Assembly (NCBI RefSeq): GCF_013423955.1
Contig: NZ_JACCKX010000001.1
Location: 3,348,001 to 3,412,000 of the forward strand
Length of the DNA stretch: 64,000 nt
Reading direction: 5' to 3'
Source: Ottowia beijingensis
GTDB taxonomy: Bacteria; Pseudomonadota; Gammaproteobacteria; Burkholderiales; Burkholderiaceae_C
Positions 32,312 to 41,496 of the stretch are shown here, one piece after another. Positions within the stretch are counted from its first letter, which is position 1. The number at the start of each line of letters is the position of its first letter. Below the pieces are notes generated by a model that ran no database searches, was not told the origin of the DNA, and saw only the letters and a program-made list of their open reading frames with translations. The position numbers were made by a program, and so were the translations under genes.

Positions 32312-33561
32312 TCAGCGGGGATCGCCATGTTTTTGTACCAGGGTCCAGGCGGTGAGGGCGATCACCGTGCACCACAGCGCAAAGCCCAGTGCCATGGGGC
32401 GCGCCGTGCCGTCCATGGCGCGGCCCAGCCACAGGCCCATGGGGAAGGCCGAGGCCATCATGACGAAGCCGTTCAGCGCCGACGCCGCACCCGCCATCTG
32501 CGGAAACGGCGCCACAGCGCCGCTTTGCCCCACCGGCTGGTGCACGCCGTGCGCCATGATGAACAGGTACTGCGGCAGCAGCACGGCCCAGGCGCCATAC
32601 CACGGCTGGCCCCAGCCCAGCCAGGCCAGCGCCGCCATCAGCGCGCCGGCCGTGAAGGTGACGCAGCCTGCCGCGAACACCGTGCGCCGGATGCCCCAGC
32701 GCACCAGCAGCCGCCGGCAGGCGATGGTGCCCAGGATGTAGAGCACCGAGCCGAACGCCATGGCGCCGCCGTAGGCCAGCTTGCTCATGCCCACCCCTGG
32801 ATCAGCACGAAGGACGAACTGGCGAGAAAGGTGAACAGCGCCACATACGACGCCGACGACAGCACGCAGTAGCTGGCGAAGGTGGGGTGCCGGGCGATCT
32901 GCGCCCACGAGCGCCACAGCGTGCGCGGCGCCAGCGCCTGCGGGTTGCGTGCCGGAATCGTCTCCTGAAAACGCAGCATCAGCAGCGCCAGCGTGCCGAC
33001 ACCGAACACCGCCAGCACCGCCATGGCCGCGCGCCAGTGCACCCAGTCGGTCAGCAGGCCACCCAGCGGCGTGCACAGAATGGCGATCACGCCCAGGCCC
33101 GAGAGGCCGCGCGACATCACCTTGGCGCCTTCCAGCGGCGCATACAGGTCGCGCACCACGGCGCGCGCGCCCATCACGGCCGCGCCCATGGCCGCGCCCT
33201 GGGCGATGCGCGCGGCAATCAGCAGCGCCATGCTGGGGGCCAGCACGCAGGCCACCGAGGCCAGCACATACGCGCCCATGCCCCACAGCAGAATCGGCTT
33301 GCGGCCAAAGCGGTCCGACAGCGGTCCCCACACCAACTGCGAGATGCCAAAGGACAGCAGCAGCGCCGCAAACGTCATCTGCACCTGCGCCATCGACGCG
33401 CCCAGATCCTGCTGCAAGGAGGGCAGGGCGGGCAGGTAGACGTCGGTGGTGATGGGCTGGATGCCCAGCAGCAGGGCCAGCAGCACGACGACGAGCGCTG
33501 GCGACATGCCGGGTAGCGGCGCCTCTGCGGCGGGTCGGATGGAGGCGGCGGAAGGCGGCAC
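32312..33561 (-). CDS. MFS drug-resistance transporter, Bcr/CflA type
   Basis: Twelve transmembrane segments are expected. Seen are LVVVLLALLLGIQPITTDVY, the motif-A loop WGPLSDRFGRKPILLWGMG, and RAVVRDLYAPLEGAKVMS, all typical of Bcr/CflA exporters. The frame breaks at the C run 32794-32797; one restored base joins SFVLIQ to VGMSKLAYGGAMAFGSVLYI and the last helices to the stop at 32312. It would export a drug or metabolite by proton antiport; the substrate is unknown. Confidence 0.87.
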
Positions 33562-33599
33562 GCGGCGAGCGTATCAGATCGCCTGTGCGCTGCCGGGGC

Positions 33600-34478
33600 T
33601 TACGAAGTGGCCACGGTGGCTGCAAAGCACTGCGCGCCAAACAGCCGGGGCAGCGCGGCGCGGTACTGCTCCTGCCCGACCGCGTTGGTGCTGTGGTGCG
33701 AGCCGCCTTCGACCAGCACGAAGGCCTTGGGCTCGGCCGCGGCGTCGAACAGGCGCCGGCCCAGCTCGGGCTGGATCAGGCGGTCTTCGGCCCCATGCAC
33801 CACCAGCACCGGCGAGCCGACGCGCCCAATGCGCCGTGCCGAATCGAAGCGCTGCGTGATCAGCGGACCCACCGGCAGCCAGCCCCATTTCATGGTGCCG
33901 GCCACGTCGCGGATCGAGGTGAACGTGCCTTCCAGGATCAGACCGCGCTGGTCCTGCACCTGCTCGGCCAGCGCCACCGCAATGCCGCCGCCCAGCGAAT
34001 GGCCAAAGATGAAGCGCGGCGCCTGCGGGTGCTGACGGGCCAGCCAGTCCCAGGCGGCGCGTGCGTCCTCGACCGCCATGGCCTCGGACGGCAGCTCGCG
34101 CGATGTCTGACCGAAGCCGCGGTAATCGATCGCCAGCACCGAGAAGCCCAACGCCTGCATGCGGCGGATGCGGCTGGCCGAACCGCGCACGTCCCAGCGC
34201 GCGCCGTGCAGGTACAGCAGCACCGGACCGCAGCCGGGCGTCTGCGGGTCGGCGGCGTGCCACAACGCGTGCAGCCGCACCGGCTGGCCGGTGATGTGCG
34301 AGGTGTAGTCGATCCACTGCGCCTGCATGCCTTCGGCCATGCCGGCCGAATGGCCCCAGGCGCGGTCGGAGGGCTGGAAGATCCAGGCGCGCTGCCTTTC
34401 GTTCAGCGCGGCGCAGCCTGCCAGGACGGCACCAAGGGCCAAGGCCGCCAAGGCAGGACGCCAGAGTTTGCGTGTCAT
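33600..34478 (-). CDS. Lipoprotein alpha/beta hydrolase
   Basis: The N-terminus has a lipoprotein signal (LALGAVLAGCAALNERQ). The hydrolase fold shows VLLYLHGARWDVRG (oxyanion region), the nucleophile elbow FIFGHSLGGGIAVALAEQ (GHSLG), the acid region VLVVHGAEDRLIQPELG and the His in VEGGSHHSTNAVG. This resembles the BEM46/YfhR-like family. The substrate is unknown. The start at 34478 was chosen at the lipoprotein signal, since the longer reading from 35303 results from a frameshift in the preceding pdeM gene. Confidence 0.88.
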   Translation of the reverse strand: MTRKLWRPALAALALGAVLAGCAALNERQRAWIFQPSDRAWGHSAGMAEGMQAQWIDYTSHITGQPVRLHALWHAADPQTPGCGPVLLYLHGARWDVRGSASRIRRMQALGFSVLAIDYRGFGQTSRELPSEAMAVEDARAAWDWLARQHPQAPRFIFGHSLGGGIAVALAEQVQDQRGLILEGTFTSIRDVAGTMKWGWLPVGPLITQRFDSARRIGRVGSPVLVVHGAEDRLIQPELGRRLFDAAAEPKAFVLVEGGSHHSTNAVGQEQYRAALPRLFGAQCFAATVATS

Positions 34479-34521
34479 GCGGAGATGGAGCGCCGCGCCG
34501 GCGCAAAGTTTCGCGGGGATC

Positions 34522-35303
34522 TCAGCGAACGCTGTCGCTGCGCCGGGCGGCCGTGATGCGCTGAGCCGCTGGGCCCGGCAGCGCCCACACACGCCCCGCG
34601 CCCACGGCGTAGCAGCGCACATCGGCGCGTGCGCTGACGGTGTGACCGCCAGTGAAGGCGCCGAAAGCCGGCAGCACCAGCCGTCCCGGCTGCTGCACGA
34701 AGCAGGGCAGCCGAAGGCTGTCGCGCCCCGCGCCGTGCAGATGAACCACGGGGTGCCAATGCCCTGCCAGCACGGTGGCGCCCCCAGCCGCGCGGGGTCG
34801 GTCTCAGGGTGGTGGCAGGCGGCCCACGGGCCCAGCAGCAGCGGTTCGTCCACCACTTCGATGTCCAGCGCGTCCGGCGGATTGCCCGCGTGGCTGTCGT
34901 GGTTGCCACGCACCAGGCGCATGCGCACCTGGGCGGTTCGGGTGCGCAGGTCGCGCAGCGCCGTCAGCACGGCAGGGTGATGGCTTTCGCGGGCGTGCAG
35001 CAGATCGCCCAGAAACACGACCTCGTGCGCGCCGCAGCGCGCGATCAAGGCGCCGAGCTGCGCCAGCGTGGCGCCGGTGGTGGCTTCCGGCACAGGCAGG
35101 CCGCGGGCGCGGAACACGGCGGCCTTGCCGAGGTGCGCGTCCGCCACGAACAGGGTGCGCGCTGCCGGCCACCAGGCGGCGCGCTCGGGCAGCAGATCGA
35201 TGCGCTCGCCGTGCAGCGCGATGGCGCAGGCGCCGTCGGCCAGCGGCTGCGGTGCTGGTGGGCGGGTCGGCGGATTCGGGGGCTCAGGCGGGGCTGGGGT
35301 CAC
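34522..35303 (-). CDS. pdeM: Ligase-associated DNA damage response phosphoesterase PdeM
   Basis: A calcineurin-like metallophosphoesterase: ARTLFVADAHLGKAAVFRAR, EVVFLGDLLHARESHHPAVL and RLVRGNHDSHAG supply the metal-binding Asp/His/Asn, and LAGHWHPVVHLHGAGRDSLR the final histidines. The frame breaks at the run 34781-34785; one restored base joins the halves. This protein family sits with the Lhr-like helicase, ATP ligase and Lig-exo genes, and the helicase gene indeed lies immediately upstream (35390). Its presumed role is nucleic-acid end processing. Confidence 0.88.
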
Positions 35304-35389
35304 AGGCCGATCATGCCCGTTGGCGACCGACGACTGGTGGCCGCGCTGCAGCGCGGCGCTGGGTCAGGCCAACGGCGTTGCATGGCTTC

Positions 35390-38205
35390 TCAGCGGCCAG
35401 CGCGGCGCGGGCGTCGCGCCCGGCTGCCGTCGGCGCCGGTGGGGCGATCAGCGGCACTGCCTTCGGCCAGGCCGAGCGCCGCGCGCACGTCTTGCGCTGT
35501 CTGGCGCACGCTGTCGGCGCTCGCGTGCTGGGTACCCACCAGCACGCCGCCGGCAGCGTGCTCCAGATCGGCCACCAGGCGGGCGATGCGATCGGCCAGC
35601 GGCTCATTGCTCAGTTTCTCTCGAAAGCGCTCGACCATCAGCGGAAACGCCAGCGGCGTCGGTCGCTGGAGCGGCGCCACGCGCAGCGTCTGCGCCCGCA
35701 TGCGCGTCAGCGCGGCCGCCAGTCGATCCACGTCCAACTCCTGTTGCAGCAACTCCTGCTCGGCCTGCGCCAGCAGGCGGTTATCCGGGTCGTATTGCCG
35801 AAACACCTCGTAGTAGAGCGATGCCGACGCCTGCAGCTGGCGTGCCGAGCGGCGCTCGCCCGGATGGCTCTGAAAGATCAGGCCCGCGATGCGCGCGATC
35901 TCGCGAAAGCGCCGGCGTGCCAGCTCGGTCGCGTTCAGGCTTTGCAGCACCTCATCCAGAAAAAATTGATCAAATTGGCCTTCAGCGCTTACTGGGCAAG
36001 CGCTGAAAGCTACTGAATCAATAGCTTTCCCGGGGCCGTGCAACATGGCCGGCAGCCGCGCCGCCCAATCGATCGGCTTGGCAGACAGCAGTTCCAGGCC
36101 ATAGTCGTTGAACGCCAGCGAAAACGTGCCCGCCTCGTGCCGCGCCGCGCGCCATGCCAGCAAGCCGGCCAGCCCCAGGTGCACCTGCCGACCCGCGAAA
36201 GGGTACAGAAACAGGTGCCAGCCTTCACGCGTCTTCAGCACCTCCGCCAACAGCGTGTCGGGCGCGGGCAGGTGCGACCAGCGGCGCTGCAGTTCCAGCA
36301 GCGGTGCCACGCAGCGCATCTCGGGGCTGTCGGCGCGGCCGGCCTCGTAATCGGCGAAGTTGCGCACCACGGCATCGGCCAGCGTGCTGGACAGCGGCAT
36401 GCGGCCGCCGTTCCAGCGCGGCAGCGCGGCGCTGCCGGCGGCGGCGCGGCGCACCTGCGCCGTCATCTCGTGCACGCGCACCAGCTCCAGCAGCTTGCCC
36501 GCGAACATGAACACGTCGCCCGGTTTCAGCCGCGCGATGAAGCTCTCTTCCACCGTGCCCAGCTGGCCGCCGCTCACGTATTGCACGCGCACCGCCGCGT
36601 CGCTGACGATGGTGCCGATGTTGGCGCGGTGCCTTCGCGCCAGCCGCGCGTCGGTCATGCGCCACACGCCATGCTCGTCCGGCACCACGCGGTGAAAGTC
36701 CGGGTACGCGGCCAGCGACGCGCCGCCCTGGCGCACGAAGTCCAGCGCCCACTGCCAGTGGTCGCGACTCAAACCGCGGTACGCCGCGGTGCGCCGAACT
36801 TCCGCGTACAGCGCATCGGGCACGAAGCCGCCGCCCAGCGCCACGGTGACCAGGTGCTGAACCAGCACATCCAGCGGCTCGCGGGGGTGTGGCGTTCTTC
36901 GATCTGGCCGGCCTGCACGGCATCGCGCGCGGCGGCCGCCTCGACGAGTCCAGGCTGTGCGTCGGTACCAGCGTGATGCGCGACGGCCGCCCAGGAGCGT
37001 GGCCGCTGCGGCCGGCGCGCTGCAACAGCCGCGCAACGCCCTTGCAACTGCCGATCTGAAGCACCCGTTCGACCGGCAGAAAGTCCACCCCAGGTCCAGG
37101 CTGCTGGTGGCCACCACCGCTTTCAGCGCGCCGCTTTTCAGGCCCAGCTCCACCCACTCGCGCACCGCCTTGTCCAGCGAGCCGTGGTGCAGCGCCAGCA
37201 CGCCCGCCAGGTGCGGGCGCGCCTCCAGCAGCGCCTGAAACCAGCGCTCGGCCTGCGAGCGCGTGTTGGTGAACACCAGCGTGGAGCCGCTGCCCTCGAT
37301 CACCTCGGCCACCTGCGGCAGCATCTGCAAGCCCATGTGTCCGGCCCACGCAAAGCGCTCGGCGCGCGCGGGCAGCAGGGTGTCGATGACCAGCGCTTTG
37401 TCGATGCGGCCCTGGATCAGGGCGGGGCTGGGTGGGGCTGTGGATTCTGAGCGTTTTTGGCCTCTGGCGCTTGCCGGACGTGCGCGAGCAGCTATCGATT
37501 CAGTAGTATCCGGCGGCTGCGGCAGCAACGCCTGCAGCGCCTCTTGCAGATTGCCCAGCGTGGCCGACATGCCCCACACCATGAGCTGCGGGTTCCAGCC
37601 CGACAGGCGCGCCAGCGCCAACTGCACCTGCACGCCGCGCTTGCTGCCCAGCAGCTCGTGCCATTCGTCGGCCACCACCAGCTGCACCGATTGCAGCGCC
37701 TCGCGCGCATCGGCGCGCGCCAGCAGCAGCGACAGGCTTTCGGGCGTGGTCACCAGCACCGTCGGCAAGCGCCGGCTTTGCGCCGCGCGCTCGCCACTGG
37801 CCGTGTCGCCCGTGCGCAGCCCGCTCGTCCAGTGCGGCGCCAGATCGGCCAGCGGCCCGCGCAGCGCCCGCAACGTGTCGGCCGCCAGCGCGCGCATGGG
37901 GTCAGCCACAGCACCGTGAGCGGCGGGGCTTTGGCCGGGTCGGCGATTGCTTCGGATTCGATAGCTGGTTGCGCTTGTCTGGCAAGCGCTGGCGGCACAA
38001 AACGCTTCAAGGCGCCGAGCCAAACCGCCAGCGTCTTGCCCGCGCCCGTGGTGGCATGCAGCAGGCCGCTGCGGCCTTCGGCAATGGCTTGCCAGACTTC
38101 GAACTGGAACGGAAAGGGGCGATGGCCGCGCGTGGCGAGCCAGTCTTCGGCCCGGCCGAAGGTGGCGTCAACGCGCTCGGGTGAGCTGGGGGAGGGGCGG
38201 GCCAT
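35390..38205 (-). CDS. Ligase-associated Lhr-like DEXH-box DNA helicase
   Basis: The superfamily-2 motifs are the Walker [21 protein letters not shown], motif Ia/Ib around [20 protein letters not shown] as [18 protein letters not shown] as WGMSATLGN, and [20 protein letters not shown] plus [14 protein letters not shown] for motifs IV-VI. A C-terminal Lhr-type region continues to the end. Frame breaks occur at the G run 37898-37901 and several times between 36880 and 37090; the peptides in the other frames complete the family sequence. Three R65 copies lie inside. It belongs to the ligase-associated repair cluster. Confidence 0.88.
35961..36030 (-). repeat. R65 repeat copy inside the Lhr-like helicase gene
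   Basis: Translated in frame as [20 protein letters not shown], near the C-terminal third. The core AGCGCTTACTGGGCAAGCGCT is a good palindrome. Confidence 0.8.
37444..37510 (-). repeat. R65 repeat copy inside the Lhr-like helicase gene
   Basis: Translated in frame as [17 protein letters not shown], just after SAT-motif sequence, matching the peptide pattern in trmB and the ligase. Confidence 0.8.
37953..38009 (+). repeat. R65 repeat copy inside the Lhr-like helicase gene (reverse reading)
   Basis: GATAGCTGGTTGCGCTTG-TCTGG-CAAGCGCTGGCGG is a near-perfect core. Here the gene reads the opposite strand of the repeat, giving [20 protein letters not shown], inserted between the Walker A region and LTVLWLTP. 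Confidence 0.85.
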
Positions 38206-38360
38206 GGAGTATTGTCAGGGCCGATTCGTCGGCTACGGGTCGGACGAAGCCGCTGATGGCTTGCATTGCACATATCGGTTGCATATCCTTACCCGTGTAA
38301 GGAGTGTCCCGCGATCCAGCTCCGCGGTTTCATTAAATACCCAGTTAAAGCTAATAAACC
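38206..38360. other. Intergenic junction between native and AT-richer DNA
   Basis: The divergent gap between the helicase and the OLD gene. Composition shifts to AT-rich from about 38255 (TTGCATATCCTTACCC), marking one boundary of the inserted segment. No gene or att-like repeat is evident. Confidence 0.4.
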
Positions 38361-40329
38361 ATGAAACTAGTCAAAGTTCGCGTCCAAAACTATAGGTCCG
38401 TGGAGGACAGCGGCGAGTTCGAGGTTGGCGATCTTACGTGCCTTGTTGGTAAGAATGAAGCGGGTAAGACCGCGCTGCTGAGCGCCATTCGTGGCCTCCG
38501 CCCCTCGCAACCCTTTGAATTCGACGAAGCTATTGATTATCCAAGGCGCTTCGCTACTCGCTTCGACGACCGTCATGAGGATGGGACAGCAGAGGTGATC
38601 CGAACATGGTGGCGACTTGATTCTTCGGATATAGCCGCTGTGGAAAGAAAGTTCGGAAAAGGAGTTTTGAGGAGCGATACTTTCCAGATTCATTTTGGAT
38701 TTCGATACGATGAGAATAAGCGTATTTGGGATATCGACGTAGATAGCGAAAAGGTGCTTGAAAATATGCTCAGCAAGCATGCTCTTGATGCAACCGAACG
38801 TAACGCTTTGCATGGAGTGACCAATGGTTTAGGAGCTGATACGGCTCTGTCCGCGGTAGCGCAGAGAACACCAAAGCAAGAGGCGCTGTTACAGGAAATC
38901 AAACAATGCAGGGGATCAAGTTTTACCGTAGGTGTGATCGACGTGCTGTCTGCTAGGCAGCCTAAGTTCTTCTTCACGTCACACTTCGAACGTATGTCGG
39001 GCATGGTGTCGATTCAGAAACTCCAGCAGGACAAGCAGAACAAAGCCGTGTCTGTTGGCGATCAGATTTTCTTAGCATTCTTGGAGTATGCGGGGACGAC
39101 GCTTGAAGAACTGTTGGAAGTGGATCGTCGGGAAACTTTGAAAGCCACTTGCGAGGCCGCCAGCAATGAAATTACGGAGGAGATTTTCCAGTTTTGGAGT
39201 CAAAACAACGCACTCGAAGTTATTATCGACATTGACAGCGGAAAGGCTAAGGATCCCGCTCCATTCAATACGGGAACGGTGGCGGAGATTCGTATCAAAA
39301 ATAATAATCACAAAGCAACGCTCCCGTTGTCGGAGCGTAGCGCAGGCTTCGTGTGGTTCTTCTCTTTCCTCGCTCAGTTCAAGCAATTAAGGAAGACTCC
39401 GGGTAATTCCAATGCGATCGTTTTGTTGGATGAACCCGGTCTGACTTTGCATGGCAAGGCGCAGGGGATCTCCTTCGATACGTCGTCGAGCGACTACTGC
39501 CAGACCACCAAGTTATTTTTACCACTCATTCGCCCTTTATGGTTCCTATGGATCGCCTAGCTGATGTGCGCATCGTAGAGGACGTGGTTATAGAGAAGCA
39601 GGGCAAGCGTCCTGAGGTCCAGGGGACGAAGGTGCGATCAGACGTGTTGGAGGTAAATAACGACACGCTCTTCCCTCTTCAAGGTGCGTTGGGTTATGAA
39701 GTGACTCAATCTCTGTTCATCGGCGCAAATACTTGGCTTGTCGAAGGTCCATCGGACATTCTATACTTGCAGGTTGTTTCGCAGGCGTTAGCCAAGCGCC
39801 GACGCACTGCGCTCGATCCTAAATGGACGCTATGCCCATCGGGCGGCATTGACAAAATTGCGCCGTTCGTCAGGCTATTTGGCGGTAATAGAATTAATGT
39901 AGCGGTTTTATCCGACATTGCCAATGGGGACAAGACCAAGATTGAGAATTTGAAGAAGGCTGACATCCTGAAGGCCGGGCATTTTTACACCTGCTCAGAC
40001 TTCACCAATCAGTCCGAATCGGATGTAGAGGACCTGTTCGATATTGACCTGTTTGTTGAGATGCTCAATGGAGCATACAATCCGCCTGTAACCAATGTGG
40101 TCACGAAGGAAGCATTGATGGCTGCAGCGCCAACCGCGCGCATCGTAAAAAAGCTGAGGCCCTATTCAAACTCATGCCTACAACGGTCGCAGAGTTTGAC
40201 CACTTCGGTGCGGCGCGTTGGCTCTTGGAGAACCCTTCTGTATTGGATGCGGATTCGCCCGCAGTTCAAGCGACCCTTGACAGTTTTGAAGAGGTTTTTA
40301 AGACCTTCAATGCACTTGTGGCCAGTTAA
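38361..40329 (+). CDS. OLD-family ATP-dependent endonuclease (AAA ATPase plus TOPRIM)
   Basis: The N-terminal ATPase has the Walker A CLVGKNEAGKTALLSAIRGL and, near residue 355, the Walker B LLDEPGLTLHGKAQG. One base restored at the G run 39464-39467 continues LLRYVVERLLPDHQVIFTTH-SPFMVPMDRL. The TOPRIM part shows NTWLVEGPSDILYLQVVSQA, SGGIDKIAPFVRLFGG and VAVLSDIANGD. A second base at the A run 40147-40152 gives KKAEALFKLMPTTVAEFDHF and a stop at 40329. OLD proteins are nucleases, often anti-phage. Low GC and unrelated neighbours suggest acquisition. No GajB-type helicase is adjacent. Confidence 0.85.
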
Positions 40330-40529
40330 CGAAGGACTGTCACTGAACGTTGGCATACACACTGATCTGCATATTTTGGGTAGCGCTTTATAATGGAGTA
40401 CTGCGCGATAAAAGCGCGCAGCACCAGTGGAGTCCATGTTGTTAACTCGCCATCCGACGACAACTTTTCAAAATGGATGAATCGACCCGTTCGTTAGCCT
40501 GGCTCGCTGCTGGACTTCTGACCGTGATT
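40330..40529. other. Gap between the OLD gene and the ligase remnant
   Basis: About 200 bases with no supported gene. Around 40385-40470 there is mixed AT-rich sequence where the acquired segment meets the ligase-derived copy. Confidence 0.35.
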
Positions 40530-40812
40530 AGGCAATATCGCCATCAACGCCTGCACAGTATCCGCCTTGGCAATGGGTTTATCCTGCCGCTACCTGAGCA
40601 TCCTCGGAAGCCGCCCCGCAATCCCGCTTTTTGTGGCGCGCTGAGCGGGCGATGCCAAAGCCCAGCTCGAACACCAGCGTCCGCTCCACGCTGCGCACGG
40701 GGCCGAAGCTTTCGCGGGTGGTTTTGCGGACGATGGCGTCGACTTGGCGCATTTCTTCGTCGGTCAGGCCGGAGTACGCCTTGGCGAAGGGCACCAGCGT
40801 GCGTTCGGCTTC
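40530..40812 (-). pseudogene. Truncated second copy of the ATP-dependent ligase 3' end
   Basis: This segment aligns with 41515-41800 at roughly 85-90% identity by eye. It encodes PFAKAYSGLTDEEMRQVDAI, VRKTTRESFGPVRSVERTLV and then, after small deletions and a TAA, KPIAKADTVQALMAILPNHG. It has no start or catalytic part. Both copies share orientation, so they are direct repeats bracketing the higB-higA pair. Confidence 0.88.
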
Positions 40813-40825
40813 GAGCGCGCTGCAT

Positions 40826-40853
40826 CTATGCGCCTAAGGCGTACAATTGGATC
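40826..40853 (+). promoter_or_regulatory. Putative higBA operator
   Basis: TGCGCCTAAGGCGTACAATT contains the palindrome CGCCTAAGGCG (odd centre) at about 40831-40841, overlapping a TACAAT -10-like hexamer 12 bases before higB. Antitoxin binding here would give autoregulation. Confidence 0.6.
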
Positions 40854-41165
40854 ATGTTGACCATCGTCGAGACAACGCTGTTCCAGCGGCAATGGCCGAT
40901 GTACTGGACGGAGGAGGAGCGGGGTCAATTTGCAGCCTTTCTTGCCGACAACCCAGAGGCGGGCGATGTGGTGCCGCAGTCGGGCGGCATCCGCAAGGTG
41001 CGTTGGGCGCGCTCGGGCTTGGGCAAGTCGGGCGGTGTGCGCGTGATCTATTTTTCGCGTCTGGCTTCGGGCCAGTTGGTGCTGCTGACCTTGTATGCCA
41101 AGTCGGCGACCGACAACTTGACTGGCCCGCAACTGAAGGAGATTCGTCGTGTCCTCGAAAGTTAA
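40854..41165 (+). CDS. higB: HigB-like toxin (RelE superfamily)
   Basis: The 103-residue protein begins MLTIVETTLFQRQWPMYWTE and has GIRKVRWARSGLGKSGGVRV, the basic RNA-cleaving core of HigB-2/RelE proteins, then IYFSRLASGQLVLLTLYAKS and LTGPQLKEIRRVLES. It would cleave mRNA on ribosomes when unchecked. The toxin gene precedes the antitoxin, the typical higBA order, with 17 bases of overlap. The longer upstream reading is discarded because it is antisense to the ligase remnant. Confidence 0.93.
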   Translation: MLTIVETTLFQRQWPMYWTEEERGQFAAFLADNPEAGDVVPQSGGIRKVRWARSGLGKSGGVRVIYFSRLASGQLVLLTLYAKSATDNLTGPQLKEIRRVLES

Positions 41166-41484
41166 GAAACCTTTGTCGCCTGCTGAACTGGAGCAGTACG
41201 AAGCAGGCCGTGACCTGGCGGCGGATTTGTTGCAGGCGGTGCGCGAAATGAAGGCCGGCCAAGTGCATGTGGTGCACACGCCGGCCGTGGAAGCGCGGCG
41301 GAAAACCGGCTTGTCGCAATCGCAGTTTGCCAAGTTGATCGGCGTTTCGGTGCGTACCTTGCAGGGCTGGGAGCAGGGGCGCAAGGAGCCGAGCGGCGCG
41401 GCGCGCACGCTGCTGACGATCGCTGCGATGAACCCGCAGGCGGTTCTGGCGCTGGCGGGTGGGGCGAACTTGCGGCCGGAGTGA
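41149..41484 (+). CDS. higA: HigA-like antitoxin (XRE helix-turn-helix)
   Basis: The 111-residue protein has an N-terminal toxin-binding part (SPAELEQYEAGRDLAADLLQ) and a clear C-terminal helix-turn-helix, RRKTGLSQSQFAKLIGVSVR then TLQGWEQGRKEPSGAARTLL. It should neutralise HigB and repress the operon at the palindrome upstream of higB. It ends 12 bases from the 3' end of the convergent ligase gene. Confidence 0.94.
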   Translation: MSSKVKKPLSPAELEQYEAGRDLAADLLQAVREMKAGQVHVVHTPAVEARRKTGLSQSQFAKLIGVSVRTLQGWEQGRKEPSGAARTLLTIAAMNPQAVLALAGGANLRPE

Positions 41485-41496
41485 AAGCCGGCCGAT

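Noticed and set aside
38361-40329. Gabija system (GajA)
   Set aside because: The OLD-type protein fits loosely, but no GajB-type helicase follows it; the UvrD-like gene is 22 kb away, so a Gabija call is unsupported.
40473-40850. N-terminal extension of HigB
   Set aside because: The upstream in-frame sequence is antisense to the ligase remnant and low-complexity; the ATG at 40854 gives a normal-sized toxin.
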